Positions 32,752 to 41,893 of a DNA stretch of 64,000 nt are shown here, piece after piece. Positions within the stretch are counted from its first letter, which is position 1. Every line of letters begins with the position of its first letter. A model generated the notes under the pieces. The model saw only the letters and a list, made by a program, of their open reading frames with translations. It was not told the DNA's origin and searched no databases. Made by a program: the position numbers and the translations under genes. The DNA is from Weissella diestrammenae (GTDB lineage: Bacteria; Bacillota; Bacilli; Lactobacillales; Lactobacillaceae): positions 558,001 to 622,000 of the forward strand of contig NZ_CP060724.1 of NCBI RefSeq assembly GCF_014397255.1. The letters run 5' to 3'.

Positions 32752-34080
32752 CTATTGATTGTGATGCGTAAAGTAATAATAAACAGGGATCCCAACCGCA
32801 ACCATCAGGATTGAAACGATTGTTCCCGAAAAATCACTTTGAATCGTTGATACCACAACGAATAAGCCACCAAAAACACCAATCAAGGGTGTCACTGGGA
32901 AAAGAGGCACTTTAAAATCAATTTGGCGCTCCTGATCTCGCTGACGATACCGTAAAACGAATAAGCCAATAAATGCAGCGACATAAAACAACCAAATCGT
33001 AAACATCGCCATGTCAGAAATACGGTCAGCTGAATTTGTAAACAATGTGAGTAAAATTGTTAAGCCACTTAATGACAAGGTGGCGTTTGAAGGGACAAAC
33101 GTCCGACGATTAAGACGTGCTAAATATTTTGGAAACAAACCATTTTGCGCCATCATATACGCCATACGTGGAAAGGCCACCATCTTTCCATTCATCGTCC
33201 CTAACATTGAAATAATAATAATAACTGAAAGTAAGCGACCACCAAATGTGCCAAATGCGGATTGGATAATGGCAAACACCGCATTATCCTTTAAACTGAT
33301 AATGGTTGCGCTGGGTAACGTCCGATAAACACCAAAAGTCACACCGACATACGCAACCAAGACCAACGTCACACCAAGAATAATCGACAATGGTAAATCG
33401 CGCTTAGGTCGACGCATTTCCCCACGAATATTTGCGACCAACACCCAACCATCATAGGCAAATAAGGTCGCTAAAATTGCCATCCCAAAACTACCGCTGG
33501 TCGTTGATGTCACTTGCGTCATAGTCTGTCCCAACGCATTCGCATGACCAAAAAAGATACCATAAATCATTAACCCAACAATAGGAATCATTTTAATGAT
33601 AGTCGTTGTAACAGCGAACACCGCCGCAATCCTATTTTCCAAAAGATTTAATCCAGCGATGAATATAATATAAAAAATACCAATGTAACGCGCCCAAACC
33701 ATATCAATACCAAGAAAATTAGCTGTCAAATGAGCTGCATAGCCCCCAATTGATGCAATAACCGCCGGCGCATAAACAATCACCTGCGACCAGCCGGTCA
33801 TGAAGCCCCAAAAGTGACCATAAATTTTTTCAATATAACTATAAAAACCACCTGAACCAGCATCTGGAATTCGGGACCCAATTTCTGCCACTGTCAATCC
33901 AGCAGCCAAAGTGATGACACCACCGAGTGTCCAAGCCAAAAGACCAAGCGTTTGATTCCCAGTCGTTTGTAAAACACTGGCCTGTTTAAAAAACACACCT
34001 GATCCAATCACCGTTCCAACAACTAATGCTAAGCCAGAAATCAGACCTAAATCTTGTTTCAAAGTCACTTTTTGTTCCAT
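32752..34080 (-). CDS. APC-family amino acid exchanger (SteT-like)
   Basis: A 442-residue permease of about 12 membrane helices. It has the L-type amino acid transporter signature LVVGTVIGSGVFFKQASVL, and the TLGGVITLAAGLTVAEIGSRIPDAGSGGFYSYIEKIYG segment typical of SteT/LAT prokaryotic members. The ATG at 34080 (MEQKVTLKQDLG) has GGGGGAG upstream; the longer reading to 34095 has not. SteT of B. subtilis is a serine/threonine exchanger, but substrate here is inferred only at family level. It is 36 bases upstream of pepV and likely co-transcribed with it. Confidence 0.85.
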   Translation of the reverse strand: MEQKVTLKQDLGLISGLALVVGTVIGSGVFFKQASVLQTTGNQTLGLLAWTLGGVITLAAGLTVAEIGSRIPDAGSGGFYSYIEKIYGHFWGFMTGWSQVIVYAPAVIASIGGYAAHLTANFLGIDMVWARYIGIFYIIFIAGLNLLENRIAAVFAVTTTIIKMIPIVGLMIYGIFFGHANALGQTMTQVTSTTSGSFGMAILATLFAYDGWVLVANIRGEMRRPKRDLPLSIILGVTLVLVAYVGVTFGVYRTLPSATIISLKDNAVFAIIQSAFGTFGGRLLSVIIIISMLGTMNGKMVAFPRMAYMMAQNGLFPKYLARLNRRTFVPSNATLSLSGLTILLTLFTNSADRISDMAMFTIWLFYVAAFIGLFVLRYRQRDQERQIDFKVPLFPVTPLIGVFGGLFVVVSTIQSDFSGTIVSILMVAVGIPVYYYFTHHNQ

Positions 34081-34213
34081 CACTAACTCCCCCACTAAAA
34101 CACAGATTTATTAGCCAAAAAATTAAGCTAAACTGTCATAAGAATAGCAGAATTGTTTGGCAACGACAATCAAAATGCCTCATTTTTCACCGCGTTGAAA
34201 ATTCCGACCAATA

Positions 34214-34243
34214 AAAAAACAAGACACCAATGTCTTGTTTTAA
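34214..34243. terminator. Terminator after gnd
   Basis: An 11-bp perfect stem, AAAACAAGACA (34216-34226) with TGTCTTGTTTT (34231-34241), four-base loop. Confidence 0.92.
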
Positions 34244-34259
34244 TTGTGCTTCATTTCGA

Positions 34260-35687
34260 TTAAGCTTCATCGTACCAAGAATAATGATACATTTCCCCAG
34301 CTGGCTTATCCGTCCGCTCATAAGTGTGAGCGCCAAAATAATCACGCTGAGCTTGTATCAAATTCGCTGGCAAGACTGCCGAACGATATGAGTCAAAGTA
34401 AGCGACCGCAGCTGCCAATGATGGCGCTGGGATACCAGCTTGTACTGCCAATGCTACCACCCGTCGTGCAGCAGCTTGATACTTTTCAGCGACAGTCTTA
34501 AAGTAATCGTCTAATAGCAAGTTATGCAATTCTGGTTCAGCTTGATAAGCATCTGTAATGCGTTGCAAGAAGCGTGCCCGAATAATGGCACCCGCCCGCC
34601 AAAGTTGTGCCAATTCACCAAATGGCAAGTTCCAATCAAAGTGATCTGATGCCATGCGTAACTGATCAAATCCTTGTGCATATGACATGATTTTACCAAA
34701 ATACAGTGCTTGACGAATATCTTCAATCGTTGCTTCTAAATCACCATCAAATTTGTAATCTGGTCCATGTAAAGCTTCTGCCGCTGCAAGTCGGTCATCT
34801 TTCATCGCCGAAATATAGCGCGCATATACTGATTCAGTGATTAATGACTGGGGGGCCCCAACTTCTAAGGCTGATTGTGATGACCACTTACCAGTCCCTT
34901 TATTACCCGCACGGTCCAAAATCATATCGACAATTGGCGCATCGCTGCCCAAATCATCCCGACGAGTTAGAATATCAGCCGTGATTTCAATCAAATATGA
35001 ATCCAACTCACCAGCATTCCATTGCTTGAATGTGGCTGCCAACGTTTCAGGGGTCAAACCTAAGACCCGTTTCAACAAATCATAGGCTTCTGAAATCAAT
35101 TGCATATCGCCATATTCAATCCCATTGTGTACCATTTTAACGTAGTGACCAGCACCATCTGGACCAATATAAGCCACCGTTGGCTTTCCATCTTCTGGTG
35201 CACGCGCGGCAATTTCCTTTAAGACTGGATCAACTAAATCATAAGCTGCCTTTTGCCCACCAGGCATCATAGATGGTCCTTGAAGTGCGCCAAGTTCACC
35301 CCCAGAAACACCCATGCCAATAAAGTTAATTCCTGATTCAGCTAAATAATTCGAGCGACGAATCGTGTCCTCATAAAAAGTGTTTCCACCATCAATCAAA
35401 ATATCGTCTTGGTCAAGGAATGGCAACAATTCTTCAATCACTGCATCCGTCCCGGCACCAGCCTTGACCATCAATAAAATACGCCGTGGTCGCTCAATTG
35501 ATTGAACGAAATCTTCAATTGTATAACTTGGTACAAATTGTTTGTCAGGATGCGATTGCACCAAATCATCTGTCCGTTCACGCGAACGATTATACACTGC
35601 AACCGTATACCCACGTGATTCAACATTTAATGCAAGATTACGCCCCATAACAGCTAACCCAGCGACACCAAAATTTGCATTTGCCAT
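34260..35687 (-). CDS. gnd: 6-phosphogluconate dehydrogenase (decarboxylating)
   Basis: A 475-residue enzyme that oxidises 6-phosphogluconate to ribulose 5-phosphate and CO2. It is a key step of the phosphoketolase pathway used by heterofermentative lactic acid bacteria. The NADP-binding motif is [15 protein letters not shown]; the signature [22 protein letters not shown] and the C-terminal [26 protein letters not shown] are intact. The ATG at 35687 ([10 protein letters not shown]) has GGAGG; a reading to 35774 lacks support. A TATAAT (35731-35736) lies upstream without a clear -35. Confidence 0.98.
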   Translation of the reverse strand: MANANFGVAGLAVMGRNLALNVESRGYTVAVYNRSRERTDDLVQSHPDKQFVPSYTIEDFVQSIERPRRILLMVKAGAGTDAVIEELLPFLDQDDILIDGGNTFYEDTIRRSNYLAESGINFIGMGVSGGELGALQGPSMMPGGQKAAYDLVDPVLKEIAARAPEDGKPTVAYIGPDGAGHYVKMVHNGIEYGDMQLISEAYDLLKRVLGLTPETLAATFKQWNAGELDSYLIEITADILTRRDDLGSDAPIVDMILDRAGNKGTGKWSSQSALEVGAPQSLITESVYARYISAMKDDRLAAAEALHGPDYKFDGDLEATIEDIRQALYFGKIMSYAQGFDQLRMASDHFDWNLPFGELAQLWRAGAIIRARFLQRITDAYQAEPELHNLLLDDYFKTVAEKYQAAARRVVALAVQAGIPAPSLAAAVAYFDSYRSAVLPANLIQAQRDYFGAHTYERTDKPAGEMYHYSWYDEA

Positions 35688-35837
35688 TATTTGCCTCCAC
35701 AGTTCTTTTGTCAATTTCTGTTCCAGTTCTATTATACCGTTTTTCAAATGGTTAAATACGCATCGTAGACTCATTTCATCTTTTGTTCACATTTAATCGC
35801 GTCAAAAAAGCAATCTTTAATGCACAATCATTCACAC

Positions 35838-36947
35838 TTAGCGCCAATACGTATAATAACCGGTAAACACACCCACAACGATAGCTATCAATAATATCAT
35901 AATAACCATTATGAGATGAAACCGTTTATGTTGCATCAAAATTGCAATGTACTCACGGATTAGTGCTGAAGGAATAAAATACTTACGTGTTTTGGCACCC
36001 AGACCACTAATATTTAATCCTGCAAACAAGGCATAACCTGTCGCCCGATAAACATGATAATCACTCGTTGCAAAGACACCTTTGTCAACCTTTATATTTC
36101 TTGATGTCATAAGTTGTTTTGAGAAAAGCATATTTTCTAAGGTGTTTTTTGACGCGGTCTCCGGTAAGATATAATCCGCGTCATAGAGTTGATGTTCTAA
36201 TACATACGCTTGCATGGCCAATCCTTCTGCTATTGCCTCATCCCCACCTTGCCCACCGGATAAGATCAAATAAGGTGTTTTTCCAGTGGCTGAAATTTGT
36301 CGATTCGCAAAATCAATCCCGCGTTGGATACGTGACGCTAATAAATTTGACACCTCCCGGCCATTAATTAATCCTGCGCCTAAGACAATGATATAATCTT
36401 TATCAAATTTAGGACGGGTCAAACGTAACAAAAGAAATGACAACATAAACGCCAAGAAATTAACCACAAAATACGTCAATAATAACCCTTCTGCTAAATT
36501 AAGCATCAACATCAGCCACTGTGGTAAGATTCTTTGCAACCCATCAATAATTAACGGATAGATCACCAAGGCCACCCCGAGAATTAATGTCAAGCTGTTC
36601 GCAAGATTTAAGGATTCGCGGTACCACATCAATAAACCATTAATAATCAATATTAAGTAGAGCAAACTGAAAATGATGGTTAGCACAATCAATAGAATGA
36701 CCAGCAAAACTACCCAAACGCTAAAGAAAACCGGATTTCGCAACATTAGCAAACTAACGGTAACTAAAACACCTAGTAACATCATAATGATGCTAGCCAA
36801 ATACCCATTTAACAAACGTACCCGATTTTTTCGATATGATTGATAAAACAGCACACCAAAAAGGGCTAATAAACCTAATATGATTGGCATAACCAGATTG
36901 AGATGTCCTAACTGATTGAATTGTTCAAATTCGTTTTGCAACATCAT
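35838..36947 (-). CDS. Multi-span membrane protein with DUF218 (YdcF/ElyC-like) domain
   Basis: A 369-residue protein. Five or so membrane helices occupy residues about 15-185, and the DUF218 domain about 190-335 (IIVLGAGLINGREVSNLLASRIQRG, LILSGGQGGDEAIAEGLAM, LPETASKNTLENMLFS, VFATSDYHVYRATGYA). A final membrane helix lies at the C terminus. The signature residues of DUF218 (GxG, SGGQG, E...S.NT.EN, S..H..RA) are all present. Members such as SanA/ElyC affect envelope integrity and vancomycin tolerance in enterobacteria; the biochemical role is unsettled. GGGAG lies upstream of two adjacent ATGs (36947 and 36944). Confidence 0.8.
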   Translation of the reverse strand: MMLQNEFEQFNQLGHLNLVMPIILGLLALFGVLFYQSYRKNRVRLLNGYLASIIMMLLGVLVTVSLLMLRNPVFFSVWVVLLVILLIVLTIIFSLLYLILIINGLLMWYRESLNLANSLTLILGVALVIYPLIIDGLQRILPQWLMLMLNLAEGLLLTYFVVNFLAFMLSFLLLRLTRPKFDKDYIIVLGAGLINGREVSNLLASRIQRGIDFANRQISATGKTPYLILSGGQGGDEAIAEGLAMQAYVLEHQLYDADYILPETASKNTLENMLFSKQLMTSRNIKVDKGVFATSDYHVYRATGYALFAGLNISGLGAKTRKYFIPSALIREYIAILMQHKRFHLIMVIMILLIAIVVGVFTGYYTYWR

Positions 36948-37069
36948 AACTACTCCCTACTATTCAATGTATTATAACTACATTATTACTTATTTACGAT
37001 ACACTGGCAATATGTTCAAATTAAGTCGTTACGTATTATGATGGTATTTATCAGGTCCTGAACATCAAA

Positions 37070-37110
37070 AAAAATACCGTCAGATAATTAACATTATCTA
37101 ACGGTATTTA
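37070..37110. terminator. Terminator after the 45-residue gene
   Basis: AAATACCGT-C-AGATAAT pairs with ATTATCT-A-ACGGTATTT (one mismatch) around a four-base loop, with T run on the minus strand. Confidence 0.88.
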
Positions 37111-37144
37111 TTTTACGATTTGTAAATGCTTCAAAAACAAGTGC

Positions 37145-37282
37145 TTACTTGCTTTCTAATTCTGCTTTACCCTTTGCCCAAGCTTGGATATTAACAGTCG
37201 TCTCTTGACGAGCCTTTTTATTCGCATCATGGTTAACTGGACGCTTACCAGCCCATGAATTGTATGGTGATTTAACAGCCAT
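37145..37282 (-). CDS. Small basic protein of unknown function (45 residues)
   Basis: An open frame of 45 codons too short for usual ORF cutoffs. It starts MAVKSPYNSWAGKRPVNHD and ends WAKGKAELESK. GGAGG lies 7-8 bases before the ATG, and a strong terminator follows about 35 bases past the stop. These make a real gene likely. The protein is soluble, rich in Lys, Ala, Trp and Asn, without cysteine, signal peptide or membrane segment. I do not recognise a family. A basic N-terminal half suggests nucleic acid or ribosome contact, which is a guess. It lies just past the CorA-like gene. Confidence 0.75.
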   Translation of the reverse strand: MAVKSPYNSWAGKRPVNHDANKKARQETTVNIQAWAKGKAELESK

Positions 37283-37364
37283 GGTTATTTACCTCCGTAT
37301 TTGCTATCGATAACCTAATAATCTTACCGAATATTATGACACAAGTCAATGAAAATCTCCAAGG

Positions 37365-38288
37365 CTATTTTTTTAGGAAGCCGGAACGCCACATCAACCA
37401 AATTGTCACTATCATTAAAATAATGACGATAATAATCGTAATCAGCCATGAATTGCGCATCCCCGCCCATGGCAATTTCGCCACGTTTTGACCATAAAAA
37501 CCAGAGACAATATTTGGAATTGTGAGGACAATTGTGAAAACCGTTAATAATTTCATGGTCCAATTCAAGTTACTATTAGCTAAATTTGCATAAGAATCTG
37601 CCACTTGATTGGTCACCATTTGTGAGAGTTCACCGGTATCAATGGCTTGATTCAATTCAACACGCGTGTCTTCAACTAATTCTATTTGTGCTGGGGTCAA
37701 GCGGATTGTCTGTTGCTTAGCCAAGACACTCAATAAATCAAAATCAGTATGCAATGAATTCAAAAGATAAATTAAATCAGTTTGTAGATCCATTAATTCA
37801 TCCACTTTTCCTTGCGTATTTTTCACCAATCGTATTTCACGTTGAATAGGATTACGTCGCCGATTAATTTCTAAAATCGCCGATTGAAATTTACTAGCTA
37901 GGACAGTTAACGCACTAATTAGTACGTCAACTGGTGTTGATTCTTGATGCTGTTTTTGTAAATAGTGCGCTACAATTTGTTCAATATAAGTTGTAATATA
38001 GCTCGTTTCATCGCGCGTGAACGTCACCAAAGTTTGTTGATTTGTATCAATCAACAAACCAACCGGCTCAGTTGTGGCAATCGATGATGTTGGCGTCACC
38101 ACATCAAAGATAATCAGCATTGCTTGATCATCAAGCTCAATCCGCGCACTTTCGTATGGATCAATCGCGTAGTTGATCAACTCATTTGAGATATGGTACT
38201 GCTTGTACAACTGTTCACGGTCTTTCGGTGCCATCTTGTGGACTTGTAACCAAGTGAACGTATTAAAAGGTTTTGTTGTTGTAATCAT
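37365..38288 (-). CDS. CorA-family divalent cation transporter
   Basis: A 307-residue CorA/ZntB-superfamily channel. A cytoplasmic alpha/beta domain and long helix (about residues 1-240) precede two C-terminal membrane helices (about 245-265 and 278-300). The superfamily signature is GMN at the end of the first helix; here the loop reads SGFYGQNVAKLPW, so GMN has become GQN. Homologues with GQN exist among lactobacilli as far as I recall, but selectivity for magnesium should not be assumed. It starts 10 bases after the MurJ-like gene stop, so both share an operon. Confidence 0.82.
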   Translation of the reverse strand: MITTTKPFNTFTWLQVHKMAPKDREQLYKQYHISNELINYAIDPYESARIELDDQAMLIIFDVVTPTSSIATTEPVGLLIDTNQQTLVTFTRDETSYITTYIEQIVAHYLQKQHQESTPVDVLISALTVLASKFQSAILEINRRRNPIQREIRLVKNTQGKVDELMDLQTDLIYLLNSLHTDFDLLSVLAKQQTIRLTPAQIELVEDTRVELNQAIDTGELSQMVTNQVADSYANLANSNLNWTMKLLTVFTIVLTIPNIVSGFYGQNVAKLPWAGMRNSWLITIIIVIILMIVTIWLMWRSGFLKK

Positions 38289-38297
38289 ATTTCTCCC

Positions 38298-40424
38298 CTA
38301 AAAGGGTAATTTTTCTGCCAAGCGACGTGCACGATCACCCAATATTTCAACCCCAAGGTGCGTCTTAAGCGCTGCCGTTCCATAAATTCCCCCACCGATA
38401 AGCACACCAATCAGCAAAACAATCATTTGTGTCATGCGTGAGTCGTTAACAAAAATATTAAGCGTATTCACAATCGGTGCAACGACCAAATAGGTCACAA
38501 GGCTCCAAAATAACATCAACATCATTGAATAATTTAACCGATGCCAATTAGCTGGATAGCGTTTAATGAGACGCCAAACGGACCAAACGAGGCAAATGGC
38601 AAAGGCCATTAAGGTCGCCATCAATGGTCCCATACCTTTAAACCAAACCGTTAGTGGGTATTGTAAGACTAACTTGATGATTAAAATCAAACCCATTAAG
38701 TAAACGGTAAATTTGATTTCACCAATTCCTTGGTAAACGGCAAGGACGACCATATACAAGCCGAACATAATCCCAACGAAACTAGCATACTGTAAAATTA
38801 ACACACCATTTTGCAAATCACTTGTCCCATAGAAAACGACGTACAATGGATGGGCAACCGCAGCCATTCCAAGTGAAGCTGGCAAAATAACAAAGGCCAA
38901 TAATTTCAGAGCAAAACTAACTTGTTGTCCAATCTCAACCGGGTTAGCCAAGGCTTTCGCCCGCGATAACATCGGTAAGGTGGTTTCGGCCATGGCAACT
39001 GCCAGGGAAACAACTAACATCACTAATTTATTTGAATTAAACGAAAATTGCGCAAACATTTGATCAATAATCGCACTCGAATACTGTGTTGCTCGATTCA
39101 TAATTTTAAAAAATGTAAATTGATCGATAACTTGGACTAATGCGATAGCCGAACCCGCAAAAATCACCGGTAATGCCTGGCGCATCATTTTCCACATCAC
39201 ACTATCATCCGTACCATTGATACCGGTTAATACATATTGACTATCAAAATAATTTTTTCGCCGGGCGATCCCAATCAACACGACCAAGATACCGGCCATG
39301 GCACCAAAAAATGCAGCTAAAGTAGACTGCACAGTCGCGTCAACCCAATTACCATGTTTACCCAACATAATCCACGCTGTCATACCTAACATATAAACAA
39401 CACGAACAAATTGTTCAACCACTTGTGACGTAGCAGAAATTGACATAAATTCAAATCCCTGCACATAGCCGCGTAGCATTGACAAAATTGGAATGACTAA
39501 GACTGCCGCTGCCAATGATCGAATCACTGGTACAACGTTTGGGTTACCTTGTGACAGTGGACCAGCCAGCATATAAAGGGCTAGTGCTGAGATAACGCCC
39601 ATGATGCCACCCAGAATGAGTGACTGTCTAAAAATATATTTAATTCGCCCAAATTGTTTTTTCGCGGCATATTCAGCCACTAGTCGCGCTAAGACATTTG
39701 GTAATCCAGCGGTGGCAATCAGTAATGCGACCGAATAAATTTGATAACCTTGCGCATATAGTCCATTGGCACTCGTTGAATACGTCACACCAAGCATCAT
39801 CGTCCAGGGAATAATGTACAAAGCACCCAATAATCGTGAAAATAAATTACCTAATGTCATCCACAATGACCCACGTAGCATTTTTGATTGGGTACTTAGC
39901 GGTGCAGACTTCGCACGTTGCTTTGCTTCCTCGTCATGCAACAAGCCTTGCTCACTAATCAATGTACTGCGCTTTTCTTCCGGCTTTAGCGTTTGATTAC
40001 GGTAATCAAATGTATCTGAAACTTCGGTCACTTTAATATGATGTGTTAAATCATCTTTAGGCATTAAAATTTCCGGTGTGACAAAGGTCAATCCTCGCCG
40101 ATGTTTTTGATGTGGCATATCGCCATCCGTTTCTGAAGTCGCAAGGATTGGGTCTGGTACAGATACTGGTCGGCTTGAATGAGGTTCACTCGGTGCTACC
40201 TGGTTATTTTGCGTGCCTGGCATTTTCATCTCTACCTGATTATTAGTCGTTGGGGGAGGTGTCGTTTGCCCAGTCGTCACTGCTGAGGGGGGTTGAAAAT
40301 CATGACTGGCATAAGAATTATCCGCCAAAACTTCAGCCAGCGTTTTTCCATTCAGTAACGCCGTCACTTCGTCATACGTCATTTCACGACGAATACCTCG
40401 ACTGGTATGCGTTTCATCAGTCAT
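38298..40424 (-). CDS. MurJ-like lipid-linked oligosaccharide flippase with long N-terminal extension
   Basis: A 708-residue MOP-superfamily exporter (polysaccharide biosynthesis protein, YtgP/MurJ type of Gram-positives). After SKMLRGSLWMTLGNLFSRLLGALYIIPW (about residue 185 on), it has 14 predicted membrane helices; this opening is typical of YtgP, which can flip lipid II. The first 180 or so residues are hydrophilic, rich in Pro, Thr, Gln and Ser (PPSAVTTGQTTPPPTTNN), cytoplasmic, and absent from the B. subtilis protein. Paralogues with such extensions occur in Lactobacillales, so this may be a lineage trait. The ATG at 40424 has AAGGGAG. Operon with the CorA-like gene. Confidence 0.82.
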   Translation of the reverse strand: MTDETHTSRGIRREMTYDEVTALLNGKTLAEVLADNSYASHDFQPPSAVTTGQTTPPPTTNNQVEMKMPGTQNNQVAPSEPHSSRPVSVPDPILATSETDGDMPHQKHRRGLTFVTPEILMPKDDLTHHIKVTEVSDTFDYRNQTLKPEEKRSTLISEQGLLHDEEAKQRAKSAPLSTQSKMLRGSLWMTLGNLFSRLLGALYIIPWTMMLGVTYSTSANGLYAQGYQIYSVALLIATAGLPNVLARLVAEYAAKKQFGRIKYIFRQSLILGGIMGVISALALYMLAGPLSQGNPNVVPVIRSLAAAVLVIPILSMLRGYVQGFEFMSISATSQVVEQFVRVVYMLGMTAWIMLGKHGNWVDATVQSTLAAFFGAMAGILVVLIGIARRKNYFDSQYVLTGINGTDDSVMWKMMRQALPVIFAGSAIALVQVIDQFTFFKIMNRATQYSSAIIDQMFAQFSFNSNKLVMLVVSLAVAMAETTLPMLSRAKALANPVEIGQQVSFALKLLAFVILPASLGMAAVAHPLYVVFYGTSDLQNGVLILQYASFVGIMFGLYMVVLAVYQGIGEIKFTVYLMGLILIIKLVLQYPLTVWFKGMGPLMATLMAFAICLVWSVWRLIKRYPANWHRLNYSMMLMLFWSLVTYLVVAPIVNTLNIFVNDSRMTQMIVLLIGVLIGGGIYGTAALKTHLGVEILGDRARRLAEKLPF

Positions 40425-40528
40425 AGCTACTCCCTTCACTGTTCATTAATTTATCATCTGATACATTCATCATTGGTCATGCAATTTTTCAATTTGACAC
40501 AATCAAAATCAACTTGATTGCGATTGAA

Positions 40529-40601
40529 TGACGCTACACAGACTCGAACTGTGATCTAAGACTTAGGAGGTCCTTGTTCTATCCTGTTGAACTATAGCGC
40601 C
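40529..40601 (-). tRNA. tRNA-Arg (anticodon CCU)
   Basis: The 73 bases fold into a cloverleaf. Acceptor stem GGCGCTA pairs with TAGCGTC (one G-U); D arm is GTTC/GAAC; the anticodon stem-loop is AGGAC-CTCCTAA-GTCTT with anticodon CCT; T arm is CACAG-TTCGAGT-CTGTG. CCA is not encoded. It reads the rare Arg codon AGG and stands alone between the MurJ-like gene and the second EIIC gene. Confidence 0.95.
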
Positions 40602-40670
40602 AATATAAAAACCACACATGAGTTAATTATACACGATAAACTCGGTGTGGTGTTTTGAATTTTAATCGTT

Positions 40671-40697
40671 AAAAAGGCGTCTACATTTACCTTTTTT
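40671..40697. terminator. Terminator after the second EIIC-like gene
   Basis: AAAAAGG pairs with CCTTTTTT around a 12-base loop, past the stop at 40703 on the minus strand. The stem is short. Confidence 0.55.
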
Positions 40698-40702
40698 TGA
40701 AT

Positions 40703-41770
40703 TTAATCCTCATCAAGTAACTTTAAATCATCTGGTGCCACCAAATGAAGTTTTTCAATAAATAACCATGCTGTGAAAACTGCACCTAAGACAGTCACGA
40801 CAAGGTATGCCACCACAATACGAATGGGTGCATCGTTCCCCGGCGTAATATTCCATGCTGTGATTGGCCCAATTAAACCTGAAAAACCAAACCCAGCTGA
40901 GAATGCGGTACCCTGAATCTTTAGAACTGCCGCTAGCGCACCCCCAATTCCCCCAGCAAACATAATGGGAAGATAGAGAATTGGCTTTCTAATCAAATTC
41001 GCCAATTGAATTTTCGGTGACCCAATCACATGGGCTAACGTTGCACCCATCGCATTAACCGAATACCCCATAATTGCTAACATCAATGCCGCCGTTGCTA
41101 TCCCAACGTTGGCTGCACCCGATCCAATGCCGACCAGTGAAATGGCGGTTGCAATACCGACAGATGACAATGGCGATGTAATGAGAAAAGCAAAGGCTGC
41201 GCCTAAGAATAGTCCCATCAACACTGGGGTAAAACTGGTCGCCCCACTGACTGCCTGACCGACAGCATTTTGAATCCAAATCATGCTTGGTAAAGTTGCC
41301 TGACCAATCAGGCCACCAATTAAGAGCGTCACCGTTGGCAACACGATCATTTTATACGCGCCGAGCCGATTTCTAAGGCCCAAAACGATTAAGGTCGAGA
41401 CAAATGACATCAGCATAATATTTAAGATGGATCCTGTCCCTTTAATCATCATGCCTGCCGAGGTCACATTTAAAACACCTGAAGAGACAAAAGTCGCTAA
41501 CCCCATACTAGCTGCTTCTAATGTACCCATCCGTAATGCATGTGCAACCGCAAAAGCTGCTAACACCGGTAAAATGCTTTGCGCAGCGTTTGTCATCACA
41601 CTGATTGAATTAGTCCAATCATTCACGCCAATAATACCAATAACGCCCGTCGTTAATGATGCTGGTAACAAAGCAATAATAATCGCTAGACTGTTTCCGT
41701 TTAATACGGCCATACTCAGTGTTTTTAGATCAACAGTCATCCGCTGGTTAATTCTGTACATCTTAGTCAC
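40703..41770 (-). CDS. PfoR-type PTS EIIC-family membrane protein (second copy)
   Basis: A 355-residue polytopic membrane protein homologous to the one at 2230-3378. Shared signatures are SPLSSVGIATAISLVGIGSGAANVG and KIQGTAFSAGFGFSGLIGPI. Again no EIIA/EIIB domain or sugar gene is adjacent. The two copies are clearly divergent, not a recent duplication. Transport substrate and the reported regulatory role of PfoR relatives both remain open. It has its own terminator and lies between leuS and the tRNA. Confidence 0.72.
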   Translation of the reverse strand: MTKMYRINQRMTVDLKTLSMAVLNGNSLAIIIALLPASLTTGVIGIIGVNDWTNSISVMTNAAQSILPVLAAFAVAHALRMGTLEAASMGLATFVSSGVLNVTSAGMMIKGTGSILNIMLMSFVSTLIVLGLRNRLGAYKMIVLPTVTLLIGGLIGQATLPSMIWIQNAVGQAVSGATSFTPVLMGLFLGAAFAFLITSPLSSVGIATAISLVGIGSGAANVGIATAALMLAIMGYSVNAMGATLAHVIGSPKIQLANLIRKPILYLPIMFAGGIGGALAAVLKIQGTAFSAGFGFSGLIGPITAWNITPGNDAPIRIVVAYLVVTVLGAVFTAWLFIEKLHLVAPDDLKLLDED

Positions 41771-41811
41771 AATTATCCCTTCATGCCAAATAAATTTATC
41801 TTCTTGGGTTT

Positions 41812-41851
41812 AAAAAAATCGCGGGTCCACATATGGCACCCGTGATTTTAA
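41812..41851. terminator. Terminator after leuS
   Basis: AAATCACGGGT pairs with ACCCGCGATTT (one mismatch) around an 11-base loop, then T run on the minus strand. Confidence 0.85.
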
Positions 41852-41893
41852 TTTTGTTTATTGTAATCGTTATTTGTGAAGAAAGTGTGAATT

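Noticed and set aside
40529-40601. tRNA-Arg as a phage or island attachment site
   Set aside because: No integrase, direct repeat of the tRNA 3' end, or foreign-looking genes nearby.
41427-41813. 128-codon plus-strand frame opposite the second EIIC gene
   Set aside because: Antisense of membrane-protein codons; hydrophobic repeats of the real gene produce a long open shadow.
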